This document shows positions 44,360 through 54,107 of a stretch of DNA of 64,000 nt, piece by piece. Both the position numbers and the translations under genes were made by a program. Positions within the stretch are counted from its first letter, which is position 1. Each line of letters starts with the position of its first letter. Below the pieces are notes generated by a model, which saw only the letters and a program-made list of their open reading frames with translations, made no database searches and was not told the DNA's origin. Source of the stretch: Skeletonema tropicum (Eukaryota; Bacillariophyta; Thalassiosirophyceae; Thalassiosirales; Thalassiosiraceae); the NCBI GenBank assembly GCA_037178625.1, contig CM074137.1, forward strand, positions 496,001 through 560,000, in the 5' to 3' direction.

Positions 44360-46278
44360 GTTTGCTCGTCTGAACTTGACTTCATTTTCTTTACAATTGG
44401 TCATCAAGTATGATGTTAGTATAGAGTGAACTCTAACATAAGCAAATTCTCTGATGATAATCTGAACTGCGCTTTTCACTTCGTACCATCTGCCCTCTCC
44501 GAGACCAACCGATGCCTATCATCATGTACTACTTAGTTGTCTCTCCTTGAGTGCTTCATCTCCCAGCGTCCAGGAGCCAGGATGGAAGTACATAAGCTAG
44601 CTAAGTGAGGCGAGAGGTAGAGAGTAGTGTGGAACTTCTGATCTGAGCTGACATCATTTCCGTCATAAATTTGACGTCATTTCATGATTATGTTGTCCTT
44701 GTTCTTCGATGATTGCTTGATGCGTTGAATTTTCTGGGGTCGAGTCAAATGATCAGGAACACTAGGTACTCCCCACCTACATACATCACCGTTTTTAGCA
44801 GTAGCTTTGCCCGCGGCCCACGGATAAGAAGACCATTTTTTACAGGATGATGGCTGGATTGAAGCAATCAAATGCAAAAGCTTGCATGAGGTCGACATCA
44901 GATAAAATACGTACAACATCTAATGTTGGTGTGACTGATTAGATAGATGCGTCTTGCTGTGAAGTGTGTTCACAGGCTCAAAATGAGAGCACCGATCAAT
45001 CCCAAAATTCGTGGCTGGATGGACACAATATGATTGAAAAGCATGAACAACGAATTTGAATTTGGCCGCCATGGTCTTACTACTGTCGTCTAATGTATCA
45101 TTTGCAGAACTTTTTCTCTAATTCTAATTGGAATCTTTGCCATTAGTAATCATTAGCCTGCTTCTATATTGCTCCTCCTTGGGGATGTCTCTGTCTAGGC
45201 GAAGAGGATGTATTGATTGCTACTTCAGGTGGAGATTATATGATATGAGTGTGTTAGCTTGGTTCAGAGGTCCGGGATAGTTCTTCGTAGATGAACAGAT
45301 GATGGTAGGTCAGGTTGGATTTCACTCTCTCTCAGTGTCTCTGAGGCTGAGGCGGCTGCAGGTGGGTTATGGAAAGCGTTTCTGCGTGCCTGAGGATGGC
45401 GATGTTGCCACGACGAAAAAACATCGCTACAGCCAACGCATGCGGACTTCGCGACCAGAGCATTGGAACATGTTCCTCCTCTTTCAGTGTCCGCACTCAA
45501 TGGATATTCTTGGTTTGCCTATGATTTCGCTTCAGATTCTGCTCTCTCGTTGTGGCAACTTGGATTTGGATACAGTAAATCTACATTTTGGGATGCCATT
45601 GAAGCAATACTGCATGAAGGTGTGTTTGTGGAAGGTTTAACGAACTTGCACTGTTCTGTGTGGAGGATTAATGATATTCAACCATATTGGAGTGAGAGTG
45701 TTCTCCCAGCCCAAGCAGAGAACATACGTGGAACTATGTGCTAAGCTGCTTAGCTTTGTGGTCAACCACTACTGGATCCCCTTCAAGCTTCATCATCGCA
45801 ATGAATATTGACACGCCAACTCAATCTGGTTAAATGTATCCTTCCTCATCTCCGTCAAAGCGAATGTCGTGTGTCCAGCTAGCAGGACTTGCTATCTATG
45901 TATATATAACTTTAGTCAAGGGAAATTGTCAATACGTCAGATCTACATCATACTTAGGTACTTCGTGTTCACTCGAAAAGAAGATCAGTAAATTACACTG
46001 CCTTGCTACATAATTGCTAGCCGCAGAAGCAGCAAACGAACAACAGTGGGACCTACCGAAATAATATGATCGAATCTATCGAATTCTATATCTCGAAGTT
46101 GACAGAATAGAGGTCATATCAATATCCTCGTCCCAGACCCCAGACTATGCAGACGGTGGATGGAAATGGATGCTCTGGACAGTATCATTTCAACCCCCCT
46201 GGTAACATAATAACTGAAATCGTAACTTACACTCCTCCCCCCCCTCAAGCAACGCAAAAATTAACACGAACACGAACA
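44360..46278. repeat. Array spacer, unit 2
   Basis: Same spacer as unit 1. It lacks the GGAGTCATTTCA insertion and has CATCACCG, and both features are shared with the 57.6-kb spacer. This pairing is part of the evidence that 39.8-45.9 kb was block-duplicated to 53.1-59.1 kb. Confidence 0.85.
45402..45744 (+). other. Conserved spacer open frame, unit 2
   Basis: Counterpart of 41898-42228. It carries a 6-bp in-frame insertion (LGFGYSK instead of LGYSK) and a Tyr-to-Cys change (NLHCSV). Confidence 0.3.
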
Positions 46279-47919
46279 ATGGATCCAACAGTGAACGATG
46301 TTTTGTCCGGCCGTGGAGCTTGGTTCAATCGACATCCTGGCAATGAGCATTTTCGACGGATGCTCGAAGAGAAAAAGGTGAGCCTGTCCGAGAACTTTCC
46401 TACATAACAACTCATTGATACATTTAATGGAAATATTGATAACAATTAATTTTCAACACAATCATACTGATTCTCTAAGGATGTCTACATGGCTGGCACG
46501 AAGAAGCAAAAGATGAACATATCCAAAGCCATCGTTGAAGCAATCTATTCGATGGATCCACCCGGCCGATTTCTCAAGAAGTGTCCTGAAAGTGGTCAAT
46601 GGAACGAGCTGTCGAAGAGAGATGCAGCCGATAGGGCAGCCCAAGCGATGGCATATGTCGTAAAAGGTAAAGATACATAGAAGCGTAAGAAAGAAGAACG
46701 GCGGCGCTCCCGTCGAATATCACTGCAAAAGTCAAAGAATATTGATGGTGCTGCTGTGACTTCATCGCAGCATGCTGATGATCGACCGACTACTCAACAT
46801 CATTTGCACAGCTCGAGTAATCAGTTGGAAGATAGTGCTCCTTCGTGGTCTTCTGTGGCAAATCATAAACTCACTGCTCGAGGTCCAGTAGCAGGAGACA
46901 CCAATAATACAGCTGCAGCTGCCGAAGAGTCGATAACAATTGAGATTCGTGGACGTGGTACTGATTCGGCAGCAGATAATATGCATCTTGAGTCTGGAAA
47001 TTCCACCTTTCGTCAGCAACTGCAAAGGAATCCTCCGCAAATGAATCAATCCAGTGATTCAGTCACCCTGCCAACATCCTCCATCGACCAAAGAGTGACT
47101 CAAAATGATGAATTGGTCCAAGTTCTAGCGCAGGCAGTGCAGCAGCAGCGACGCCATCATCATCAGCAGCAGCTCCTCCAATCCAATTTGGTCCCGTTGG
47201 GGCAGCTACTTCTCACACAAACTTCACTTCAGCCTACTTCACTTGAAGGATTGGCTCATCAACTGTTGGCTCAGGCACAGCAGCAGCAACAAAATGTGCT
47301 TCCAACTGATTCGCTACTAGCGACTCTATCCCCATCAGCCCCGTCCTCAGCTTCTCAAGGGGTGTTGCCCACAAATAATAGCATGATTCTGAATGGGGCA
47401 TCATCTTCAAACTACTCGTTGAATCCTCAATCTGACCCGCCCGCTAATATGAATATCTTGCAACACCACTTGCAACAACAATCGAATCCACCATCAAATA
47501 ATGGGCTTTTGTTTAGCAGCTTATTGAGTAATTTGCAGCACCAACCAAATAACGTGGGGATGATTAGCGCACTCCCGGGAGCAAAACAATTGGATCAATT
47601 GCAGTGCAGTCTCAGGGGACATCATTCGCAGCAGTTGCTGTCTTCATTTCCGTCTTCTCTCAATCAGTCCACCGGGCAGCAGCAGCAGCAGCAATTGCTG
47701 CTGTTGGATCCGCTTCATCAGGCATGGCAGACAGCTCTGCTGCTCCAGATCCAAAACTCGCATGATCCTTCTTTGATCACTGCGCAGCCATCGGCTAATG
47801 CAGCTTCTGCATCGACGAGGCAGGAGGAGAGTGGCGTAGATGAAGGGCAGAGCATTTCGAAAGAGAAACAAGCACGAAATTTTTATTTCAGACTGTACTC
47901 ATGTTGCTTGGCTAGCTGA
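46279..47919 (+). pseudogene. DUF6824-type poly-Q gene, copy 3, divergent, one nonsense codon
   Basis: Exon 1 (46279-46377) is identical in sense to copy 2; exon 2 starts at 46480. A TAG at 46678-46680 falls just after the domain (VVKGKDT-stop), where copies 2 and 5 have DETKRRREE. The same frame then stays open to 47919 with KRKKEERRRSRR and a Gln/Ser/Asn-rich tail. After about 46740 the protein is strongly diverged from the other copies. Either the gene now makes only the domain (about 99 aa), or it is a pseudogene. Removing a 21-nt GT...AG segment would restore the frame but is too short for a credible intron. Confidence 0.65.
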
Positions 47920-48341
47920 TGACATTTAATTTCATATCAATGGATGATATTCATTGCGTAGTCTTTCGATCAATAACCAGGGGACCGAGACCGAGCGAGC
48001 CACAATAGACGACGCATCATTTGTACATTGATGTTATCTCAGAGGATGCTGTTCAGGCGTCACCGTTTCTTCCCTGCAGAGATAAGTAGAGGGTACATAG
48101 AGAGTCGGTGAATGAAGTTGAGGGTTGAGGTTGCGATGAGGCAGGAATGAAAGGTGTGACAGCCAACATCGGACAGATACACGACCGATATCTAATTAAT
48201 GAATGACGTAAGGGTAACAATTCCCGAAAATTGAGGGAAAGAAGAGGAACCCACTTGGAAAGTGACGTCATGCAGACCTCATTTGATTGAGATAGATGAT
48301 GTCAGAAGAACTTACATTGGCACTTTTGTCAGCCTCAGGAG

Positions 48342-48385
<44 letters not shown>

Positions 48386-48429
48386 AGCTTTGCCAAGTTA
48401 GGGTCAGAAGGATCCCATGGTCAGACCCT
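47920..48429. other. Spacer with CT microsatellite
   Basis: A (CT)n run of about 38 bp lies at 48344-48382. No gene was seen. Confidence 0.45.
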
Positions 48430-48860
48430 GAAGTTTTACTGCAGTCATAAAGTGCCCTCAATCTGCTTTGTATGACGGGATGGCTCATCGTCTGCTGAAT
48501 CAGGCGCAGCAACAGCAGCAGCAGCTTTTCCTTCATCGTCTCTTGAATCAGCAGAATGTACATTGATCTGCGTCAATTCCGGTGTCTACATATCCAAATC
48601 TGCCCCATTCATGACGGGTTACCTGGCTAATAACTATAATATTGTACAGAATTTACAGGAGCAGTTAAATAAACGCCATCCTATCATTAAATGCGCTTTC
48701 GCTGCTAGGCGATGGTGGCTTGTCAAGAAATATTTCAAACCAACCAAGTTCAAATAATGCAGAGATTTATCAGCAGCTGCTATATCGGCAGTAACAGTTG
48801 CAACCAGATTACAGGCAGATCTACTTCTTCGGAAACATTGTCTCCCATCGATTAATCGTG
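48430..48860 (+). pseudogene. Relic of a DUF6824-type poly-Q gene
   Basis: The nucleotide order matches the middle of the poly-Q exon with many changes: tactgcagtcataaagtgcc, ctgctgaatcaggcgcagca, cttgaatcagcagaatgt and catctgcgtcaatt-like words occur in the same order and spacing as in copy 2. Frames are broken and the N-terminal domain is absent. It is the oldest member of the array. Confidence 0.6.
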
Positions 48861-49475
48861 CTGCCAAAACTCCAACTATGATGTTGTTCAATCTAGGCAG
48901 GCAGTGAACGACGATGTGGACAGATAGAGCGGGCCAGATGAAATATGGTGATAAATGTGGTGATTAGGCTAATACTTTCCTCAAATCAGCTTGCATATCT
49001 GTACTTGATCTTCGTCTTTCATGATTTTCTTCACTTTCACTGCTGAGCTGATAGTGCGTCGCTCTTCCATTTGACCTTACTTGTCAAGATATGTGCATAC
49101 CTTTCATCTATAGCAGCATAAAAATAACAGGAAGGACTAGTCGCTGCGCCTGATACTACTTACCATAGTACGGAAGAATCAAATGCGTATTAGAGATACT
49201 ATGAGATAAAAAAATGAATGTCAAGGTGGCAGTGGCAATGTTTTTGGGCTGGTGCAATGTGCAATTCGTATCACATTTGGAGTTTCTCTCATTTGGATCA
49301 CGAAAGGTCACCAAGATATACAGTGCAATGATGAACTGGCTAAAGGTCACAGCATAAGCACTGCCTACGGCTAATTGGCCAAGGCAACAACAAAGCGTCA
49401 CAGTACATACTTATTTCAGTCACATTTCTGTATGATTTGAAAGTGATGATACAATATTTTTCAACTTAGATTAGG
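48861..49475. other. Stretch downstream of the retroelement
   Basis: No gene was recognised. The 3' end of the retroelement may lie in this stretch, because the ribozyme at 49476 is downstream of the reverse transcriptase on the minus strand. Confidence 0.35.
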
Positions 49476-49545
49476 ACGTTAATTACTTGAACGAGTAGAG
49501 TAATGAACTCGTTTCGGTTAGACCTTCATCGGCAAGTGTCAACGT
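49476..49545 (-). ncRNA. Candidate type I hammerhead ribozyme of a Penelope-like element
   Basis: Reading the minus strand from 49545, stem I is ACGTTGA plus ACTTG, pairing with CAAGT and TTAACGT at the 3' end (12 bp with one G-U and a small C/AA internal loop). The core is CCGATGA (consensus CTGATGA, one change), a 3-bp stem II GGT/ACC with loop CTA and one extra A, then GAAA. Stem III is ACGAG/CTCGT, 5 bp with a 12-nt loop. The residue after CTCGT is T, a permitted cleavage-site nucleotide (GUU). All three stems and both core boxes are in the right order. It sits about 195 bp 3' of a Penelope-like reverse transcriptase on the same strand, the element class known to carry such ribozymes. Confidence 0.65.
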
Positions 49546-49678
49546 GAGACAGCCCCAGGAGCGGGCTGTTCTAATGAATCTTTTGTATAGTGGTGAACGG
49601 AGAAAAATGAAATGAACGGAGAAGTGAACGTCTTTTTCAGACGCGGTTCAATGTCTTTTCAGACAGGAGAAGCTTTTG

Positions 49679-49720
49679 CTCTCCCGAGCTGAGCTGCCAG
49701 AAGGCAGCTCCTCGGGAGAG
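49679..49720. terminator. Strong hairpin just 3' of the reverse transcriptase
   Basis: CTCTCCCGAG...GAGCTGCC pairs with GGCAGCTC...CTCGGGAGAG around a 4-nt AGAA loop, with a 2-nt CT bulge. It lies 20 bp beyond the RT stop codon. It may be a structured 3' UTR element used in template recognition; terminator is only the closest category. Confidence 0.45.
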
Positions 49721-49739
49721 TAAAAGGAGGGGAGCTCGA

Positions 49740-51293
49740 TCAGTCAGGATCGGGCTCCCCATCAAAATACTTACTGGCCTCTTTGCCGGGTTCTTGTATC
49801 AGTTTTGCTTTCGTCACAGCTGATCGTATCGTTGGGGCTCCATGATAGGCAATAATAAACTTCTGAATTCGTAGATCTTGTTCGAAGACTTCTTTGCAGT
49901 GGGTGTCGTAGAGACACCGAAGTAGTTTACGAGGGATATCATTTGGATGGAATGTCCAGTGGAGGATGGCCAATTCTTTTTTGGTAAGAGTAGGCTCTGT
50001 TGGTTGTTGTATTGCATTTGCATTTGATTCGATAGATCGTAGGCGTGCATCTGCTTGTAGGATGTACTGCTTGATGACGTGTGAGTCCCAGCCGCGTTGT
50101 ACTAGTCTTTTGAAGAGTAATTTAGATTGATTGATGTAGTCAGATTCAAGGGAGTTTTGGCGCTTGTACTGACGCAATAGACTGTAGGTGACACCTTTCA
50201 TAATTTGTGGAGAGTGTGCTGAATGCGGCGGGAGATATTGGTAGAGATTGCAGGCTTTTTGGAATGTACGTGTTTGAATTTGTTGCGATGGTCCAATGGT
50301 GATAGTGAGATCGAGGAAGTTAACAGATGTTGATAGGGGCTCAAAGTCCCATCGTAGGGATCCGAAGTTATCAGTATCATATTGAAATTGTGCATATCGT
50401 AGGTTGGTACCAATCCATATTCCTTTCATATCGTCGATGAAACGCTTGTAGAGGAGGAGATCATTGGAATATTTATTAAGGAGGAATTCTTCATGGATTG
50501 CAAAGTAGATTGTAGCCCACATACATGCTGCACTAGTTCCCATTGCTGTACCAGTTAGTTGTTTGAAGTACATATCACCAAATTCGAAGATGTTGTTTTT
50601 CATGACTAGCGAAAGAGCTTCTTTGATTGCGGCAATAGGAAAGGAGGAGAGTCCATTGCTTGCTAGTTTACCGGAGGAGGCTAATTCGTCGAGCCAGTTG
50701 CTGATGACTTGGAGCGCATGATCTGTGTCGATGTTAGTATACATAGATTGCGCATCTGCTGTAAATAGTCTTGCATTGAAGGGAAGGCGGTGGAATGACT
50801 GGAGACTGTCGAGTAGGCTGCCACTATCTTTGAGGTACGATGGGATGAATTGTTTCAGTTGTTGGAGATGGTAGTCGACCCACTTGCTAAGGCAGTTCAT
50901 GAATGTACCTGCGCAGCATACAATTGGACGGAACTTGTAGGGCTTCTTTTTATGCACTTTCAGCGTCATACGGAATCGAGCAAACTTGTTTGTTGGGAAC
51001 AGTTTCTCAGATTGCGAGCGCTTAAGGTAGTCTTGCTCGGCTTTAGACATTGACATCTTGTGTTTTTGACAGAAGAGGGCAATTTTATAGCGGAGGATAT
51101 TATTCATTTGCATTGCTTCTTGACGGCTGATTCGTTGGTACACATTCGTATTACTGAGGTGATCAGTACAGGCGCTCTTGTTGTAGAAGCCTCTTCGCAG
51201 AAGACACGCACCGGTATTCTTATCACCTTCGATTACGATGAAGTGATGATCTTTTTGGAGAGCATCCATCGTGCGCCATTGAAGTGGAGTCAT
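49740..51293 (-). CDS. Penelope-like reverse transcriptase, 5'-truncated, 517 aa
   Basis: An intact frame of 517 codons; it is open further up to 51371 without another ATG. RT motifs: DKNTG (24-28), RPIVCCAG (122-129), motif A TADAQSMYTNI (D180), motif B GTAMGT (248-253), catalytic FIDD (285-288), and FLDLTI after it. The C-terminal HWTFHPNDIPRK...IIAYHGAPTIRSAV is typical of a retroelement RT group in which a YIDD/FIDD box follows YTNI. No GIY-YIG endonuclease is visible. The missing N-terminal part seems to lie inverted at 51337-51640. The frame is undamaged, so insertion was recent. Confidence 0.75.
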   Translation of the reverse strand: MTPLQWRTMDALQKDHHFIVIEGDKNTGACLLRRGFYNKSACTDHLSNTNVYQRISRQEAMQMNNILRYKIALFCQKHKMSMSKAEQDYLKRSQSEKLFPTNKFARFRMTLKVHKKKPYKFRPIVCCAGTFMNCLSKWVDYHLQQLKQFIPSYLKDSGSLLDSLQSFHRLPFNARLFTADAQSMYTNIDTDHALQVISNWLDELASSGKLASNGLSSFPIAAIKEALSLVMKNNIFEFGDMYFKQLTGTAMGTSAACMWATIYFAIHEEFLLNKYSNDLLLYKRFIDDMKGIWIGTNLRYAQFQYDTDNFGSLRWDFEPLSTSVNFLDLTITIGPSQQIQTRTFQKACNLYQYLPPHSAHSPQIMKGVTYSLLRQYKRQNSLESDYINQSKLLFKRLVQRGWDSHVIKQYILQADARLRSIESNANAIQQPTEPTLTKKELAILHWTFHPNDIPRKLLRCLYDTHCKEVFEQDLRIQKFIIAYHGAPTIRSAVTKAKLIQEPGKEASKYFDGEPDPD

Positions 51294-51336
51294 ATTTGTA
51301 CAGCGTTTACGGCGGTAGCGGCGTTGAAGAGATGTG

Positions 51337-51640
51337 ACGGATCCGAAACCGATACGCCTTCCTTGATAAGCCTGAAAGAGAAGGAGACTACATTCCTAAA
51401 CTCTACATTCCTACCGGTCATGAGTTCAAGCCTGCAAGTGTTGAAGTTGAAACTGCTTTATCAAACTTCACCAAAGCCGTCACATCTCTTAGGTGTCGCA
51501 GCTCGGAGTGCGATCTGGGAAAAAAGACCATTACTTGGTTTGGAATTTCATATCACTGCCTCTTCCTCTTTGCTAATTCCGGGGTGATGGAAAAACTGTT
51601 GGTTATTTGCTTAACCAGAAGATGCCCAGGGGATAATGAA
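51337..51640 (+). pseudogene. Inverted 5' fragment of the retroelement ORF
   Basis: The plus-strand frame reads RIRNRYAFLDKPEREGDYIP, then KLYIPTGHEFKPASVEVETA, then LSNFTKAVTSLRCRSSECDL. The pattern (Y/L)IPTG...P...VE.AL..F resembles the region that precedes the DKNxG box in this RT group, yet it is on the opposite strand from the RT at 49740-51293. It starts abruptly after a stop and has no ATG. I infer a 5' inversion of the same element. This is homology by memory, not a search. Confidence 0.45.
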
Positions 51641-53108
51641 AAAAATCACTAGCGATCACCATGGCGCACCTCGACCCCGTACGTGCTGACATCAACAACA
51701 CTAGCTACACATAAAATTAGACAGCCCCACTGCAGTAACTCCCTCTCCAATAGCCTTTCTGTGAAGTGATGTCCTCAGTTGGTCATCGACCGACGCCATT
51801 GCTACATATCATGGCACCAAAGTAGAGGTGTCGGAAAATTGCGCTTTGACATCGGTGTGATGATACACATTCAATATGGTCTTCAGATGAATAGATGGAG
51901 CTGCTCTGCCACCGAACTGGTTTGCACACGCCAACTATATACTATTAAGCGGCGATCAGTTCCCTCTAGAGTGTGCCTGGGCGTTATATGACGCATGCAG
52001 TGGTATGGTGAATACAGGTGGTGAAAATGGATAATTTCCACAAAATACATCAAAAAGGAGAATGCATATATCTGACAGAATACAAGATGTAGAGGTGCCA
52101 AAAGTCAGTGAGGTGATGACTATTATATAACAATCAACGATGTTTGACCAGGTTTCTCTATTTCATTGCGGCTACAACATAATTGGACTGGTTGGAATAT
52201 AGCATGTTTTCATGGAAAATCAGGAGCCCTACACCGTCACATACACGAGTATTTGAAGTGATATTGAGTGCATTCACTCCGCGAAATAGGGGGCCTTTCA
52301 CCACACAACACCAATGGCCATCTGTTGCGAGCATTATACAGTGGTTTCAGGGTATCATATGACTCCTAACAGCACCATTCCTACCAGATGGCATCAAAGC
52401 AACAGCGGATGATTCGGCCTACTACTCCATTATTACGTCTAATTGGCAAGTCATTAATAAAACTGATAATAATTATCAATTATCATAATATATAGAAGGT
52501 GTCTGTGACGCACCATGGCTATTAATAACCGAATTGTATTAAATATGAGTATATCATGATGTTGCCCGGCAGGTGCAGAATTTATGTCTGCGTCGGTTAG
52601 AGCCGCATACCATCACAATGACCTTGATTCGACCGCCGACGCTTACATAATCGGAATCTACATAAAAAATTGGATTAGACGGAGTGTCATTTATCATGGT
52701 TTTGGGTGCATTGGCCCAATAGTACCATGGTTTGCCGTCGGATTCGTCATGGTGGAGATGTTTTTTTTTAGTGTGTGATGCGTGATGGCCGAGCACCGCC
52801 GCCGGCCGATGTCGATACTACTGAAATGGCACCCCCAAGATCTCGGGGAATGGTCGGAATACCACCATGGCGCGTTGCAGAGGCGTTCTAAACTCACTAA
52901 ATGGAAAGTTGTTGGTCTTTGAACCATAAGAATCGGCCTATTATTGACGAAGTTATGCTGTAAAGACGCTAACCCGGGGAAACCCGGGGCTGGGCATCTT
53001 CTGGTTAATTACACTCGAAGGGTAGTAACTTGTGACATTGCTCTAGATAATTGTAGATAATTTCGCCCCTGGAGGGCCAACCATGACGTACTTTAAGATT
53101 TCCGTTAA
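51641..53108. repeat. Diverged second copy of the 9-10 kb repeat family
   Basis: About 52180-52960 can be aligned with about 9600-10470. Shared strings include acgcttacataatcggaatc, aaaaattggattagac(g)gag, tggtttgccgtcggattcgt and ggaaagttgttggtcttt. Terminal inverted repeats like those at 9161 were not found, so the ends are lost or unrecognised. There is no transposase. Confidence 0.6.
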
Positions 53109-53134
53109 TTTTTTTTTTTTTTTTTTTTTTTTTT
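53109..53134. repeat. 26-bp poly-T run at a duplication junction
   Basis: Uninterrupted T tract followed directly by CAG and then the middle of the DUF6824 exon 2. It marks the exact left edge of the 53-59 kb duplicated block. Confidence 0.9.
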
Positions 53135-54107
53135 CAGTAGGCACATGGAATAACACACAATCTGCAACTGCAACTGATCTGTCTCGTACTCTCCCGGGAA
53201 TTCCAATCTACAGCAGCAACTTCATCTTCTCCTCCAGCAATTGCAACAATCTAGTACTGTACACAATTATTCCATCAATGAAAGCGTAAATCAGAATGGA
53301 TTGATTGAGCTACTGGCTCAGACGCCACTGCAGCAACAACAACAACAGCAGCAGCAGCAGCAGGAGCGGCAGCAACTTCTTGTTCAGCTTCAGTACATCT
53401 TGGGTCCCCCGAATAATCCACTAGGACAGTTACTGCAGTCACAAAGTGCACTCGAACCTGCTTTCAATGTAGGGGTAAGCCATCATCTGCTGAATCAGGC
53501 ACAGCAACAGCAACAGCAACAACTGCAGCAACCAAATCAGCTTCTCCTCCTCCAGCAACTCTTGAATCAGCAGAATGTGCTCCCGTCTGCGATATCTCCT
53601 ATATCAATATTCACATCTGCTCCGTTTTTGGTGGCAGGGCATCAACCTCAGGCAGCAACCAATGAGCAGTTACTGAATCAGCAGCAGCAATCGAATCATG
53701 CATCATCCAATGCACTTTTGCTCAGCAGCATGTTGAGTCATTTACACCACCAACCAAGTTCAAGTGCAGGGATATCCAACGCTCCCCTGCCAACGCAATC
53801 GCAGCAGATGAACCAACAGATGAACCAATTACAACGCAGTGTAATGCTGCATCAAAACCAGCCGCTGGCGTCAACTTCACGTGCTTCTTCGAATTATCAG
53901 CAGTTGCAACAGTTGGATCCGCCCCTTCAACAGACATTAGAGACGACTCTACAGCAGATTCAACAACACTTGCAGGGCCCTCCACCGCCGCTGCCACTCA
54001 ATTCTACCGGGGTGGCTTCAGTCAATATTCCTTCTCAATCGACTGGGCAGAAGGACAGCGAAGTGGGAGAGCAGAGCGATTCAGAAGACGGCAGCAATGG
54101 CGACTAG
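53135..54107 (+). pseudogene. DUF6824-type gene, copy 4, 5'-truncated
   Basis: Homology to copy 1 starts at CAGTAGGCACATGGAATAA, which lies in the middle of exon 2 (39831 in copy 1). Exon 1, the intron and the whole N-terminal domain are absent. A 2-bp insertion near 53190 (actctcccggg versus actcctgg) shifts frame, and the rest is open from about 53196 to 54107 with the Gln-rich tail. Residue choices (NEQLLNQ, SHHLLNQ, QQMNQQMNQ) match copy 1, not copy 2. Confidence 0.8.

Noticed and set aside
46660..46680. 21-nt GT...AG segment that would remove the stop in DUF6824 copy 3
   Set aside because: Far shorter than the 75-135 bp introns seen in this window; a nonsense change is simpler.
51060..51587. 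175-codon plus-strand frame overlapping the reverse transcriptase
   Set aside because: Its first part is the antisense shadow of the RT. Only a different plus-strand frame from 51337 has retroelement-like sequence.
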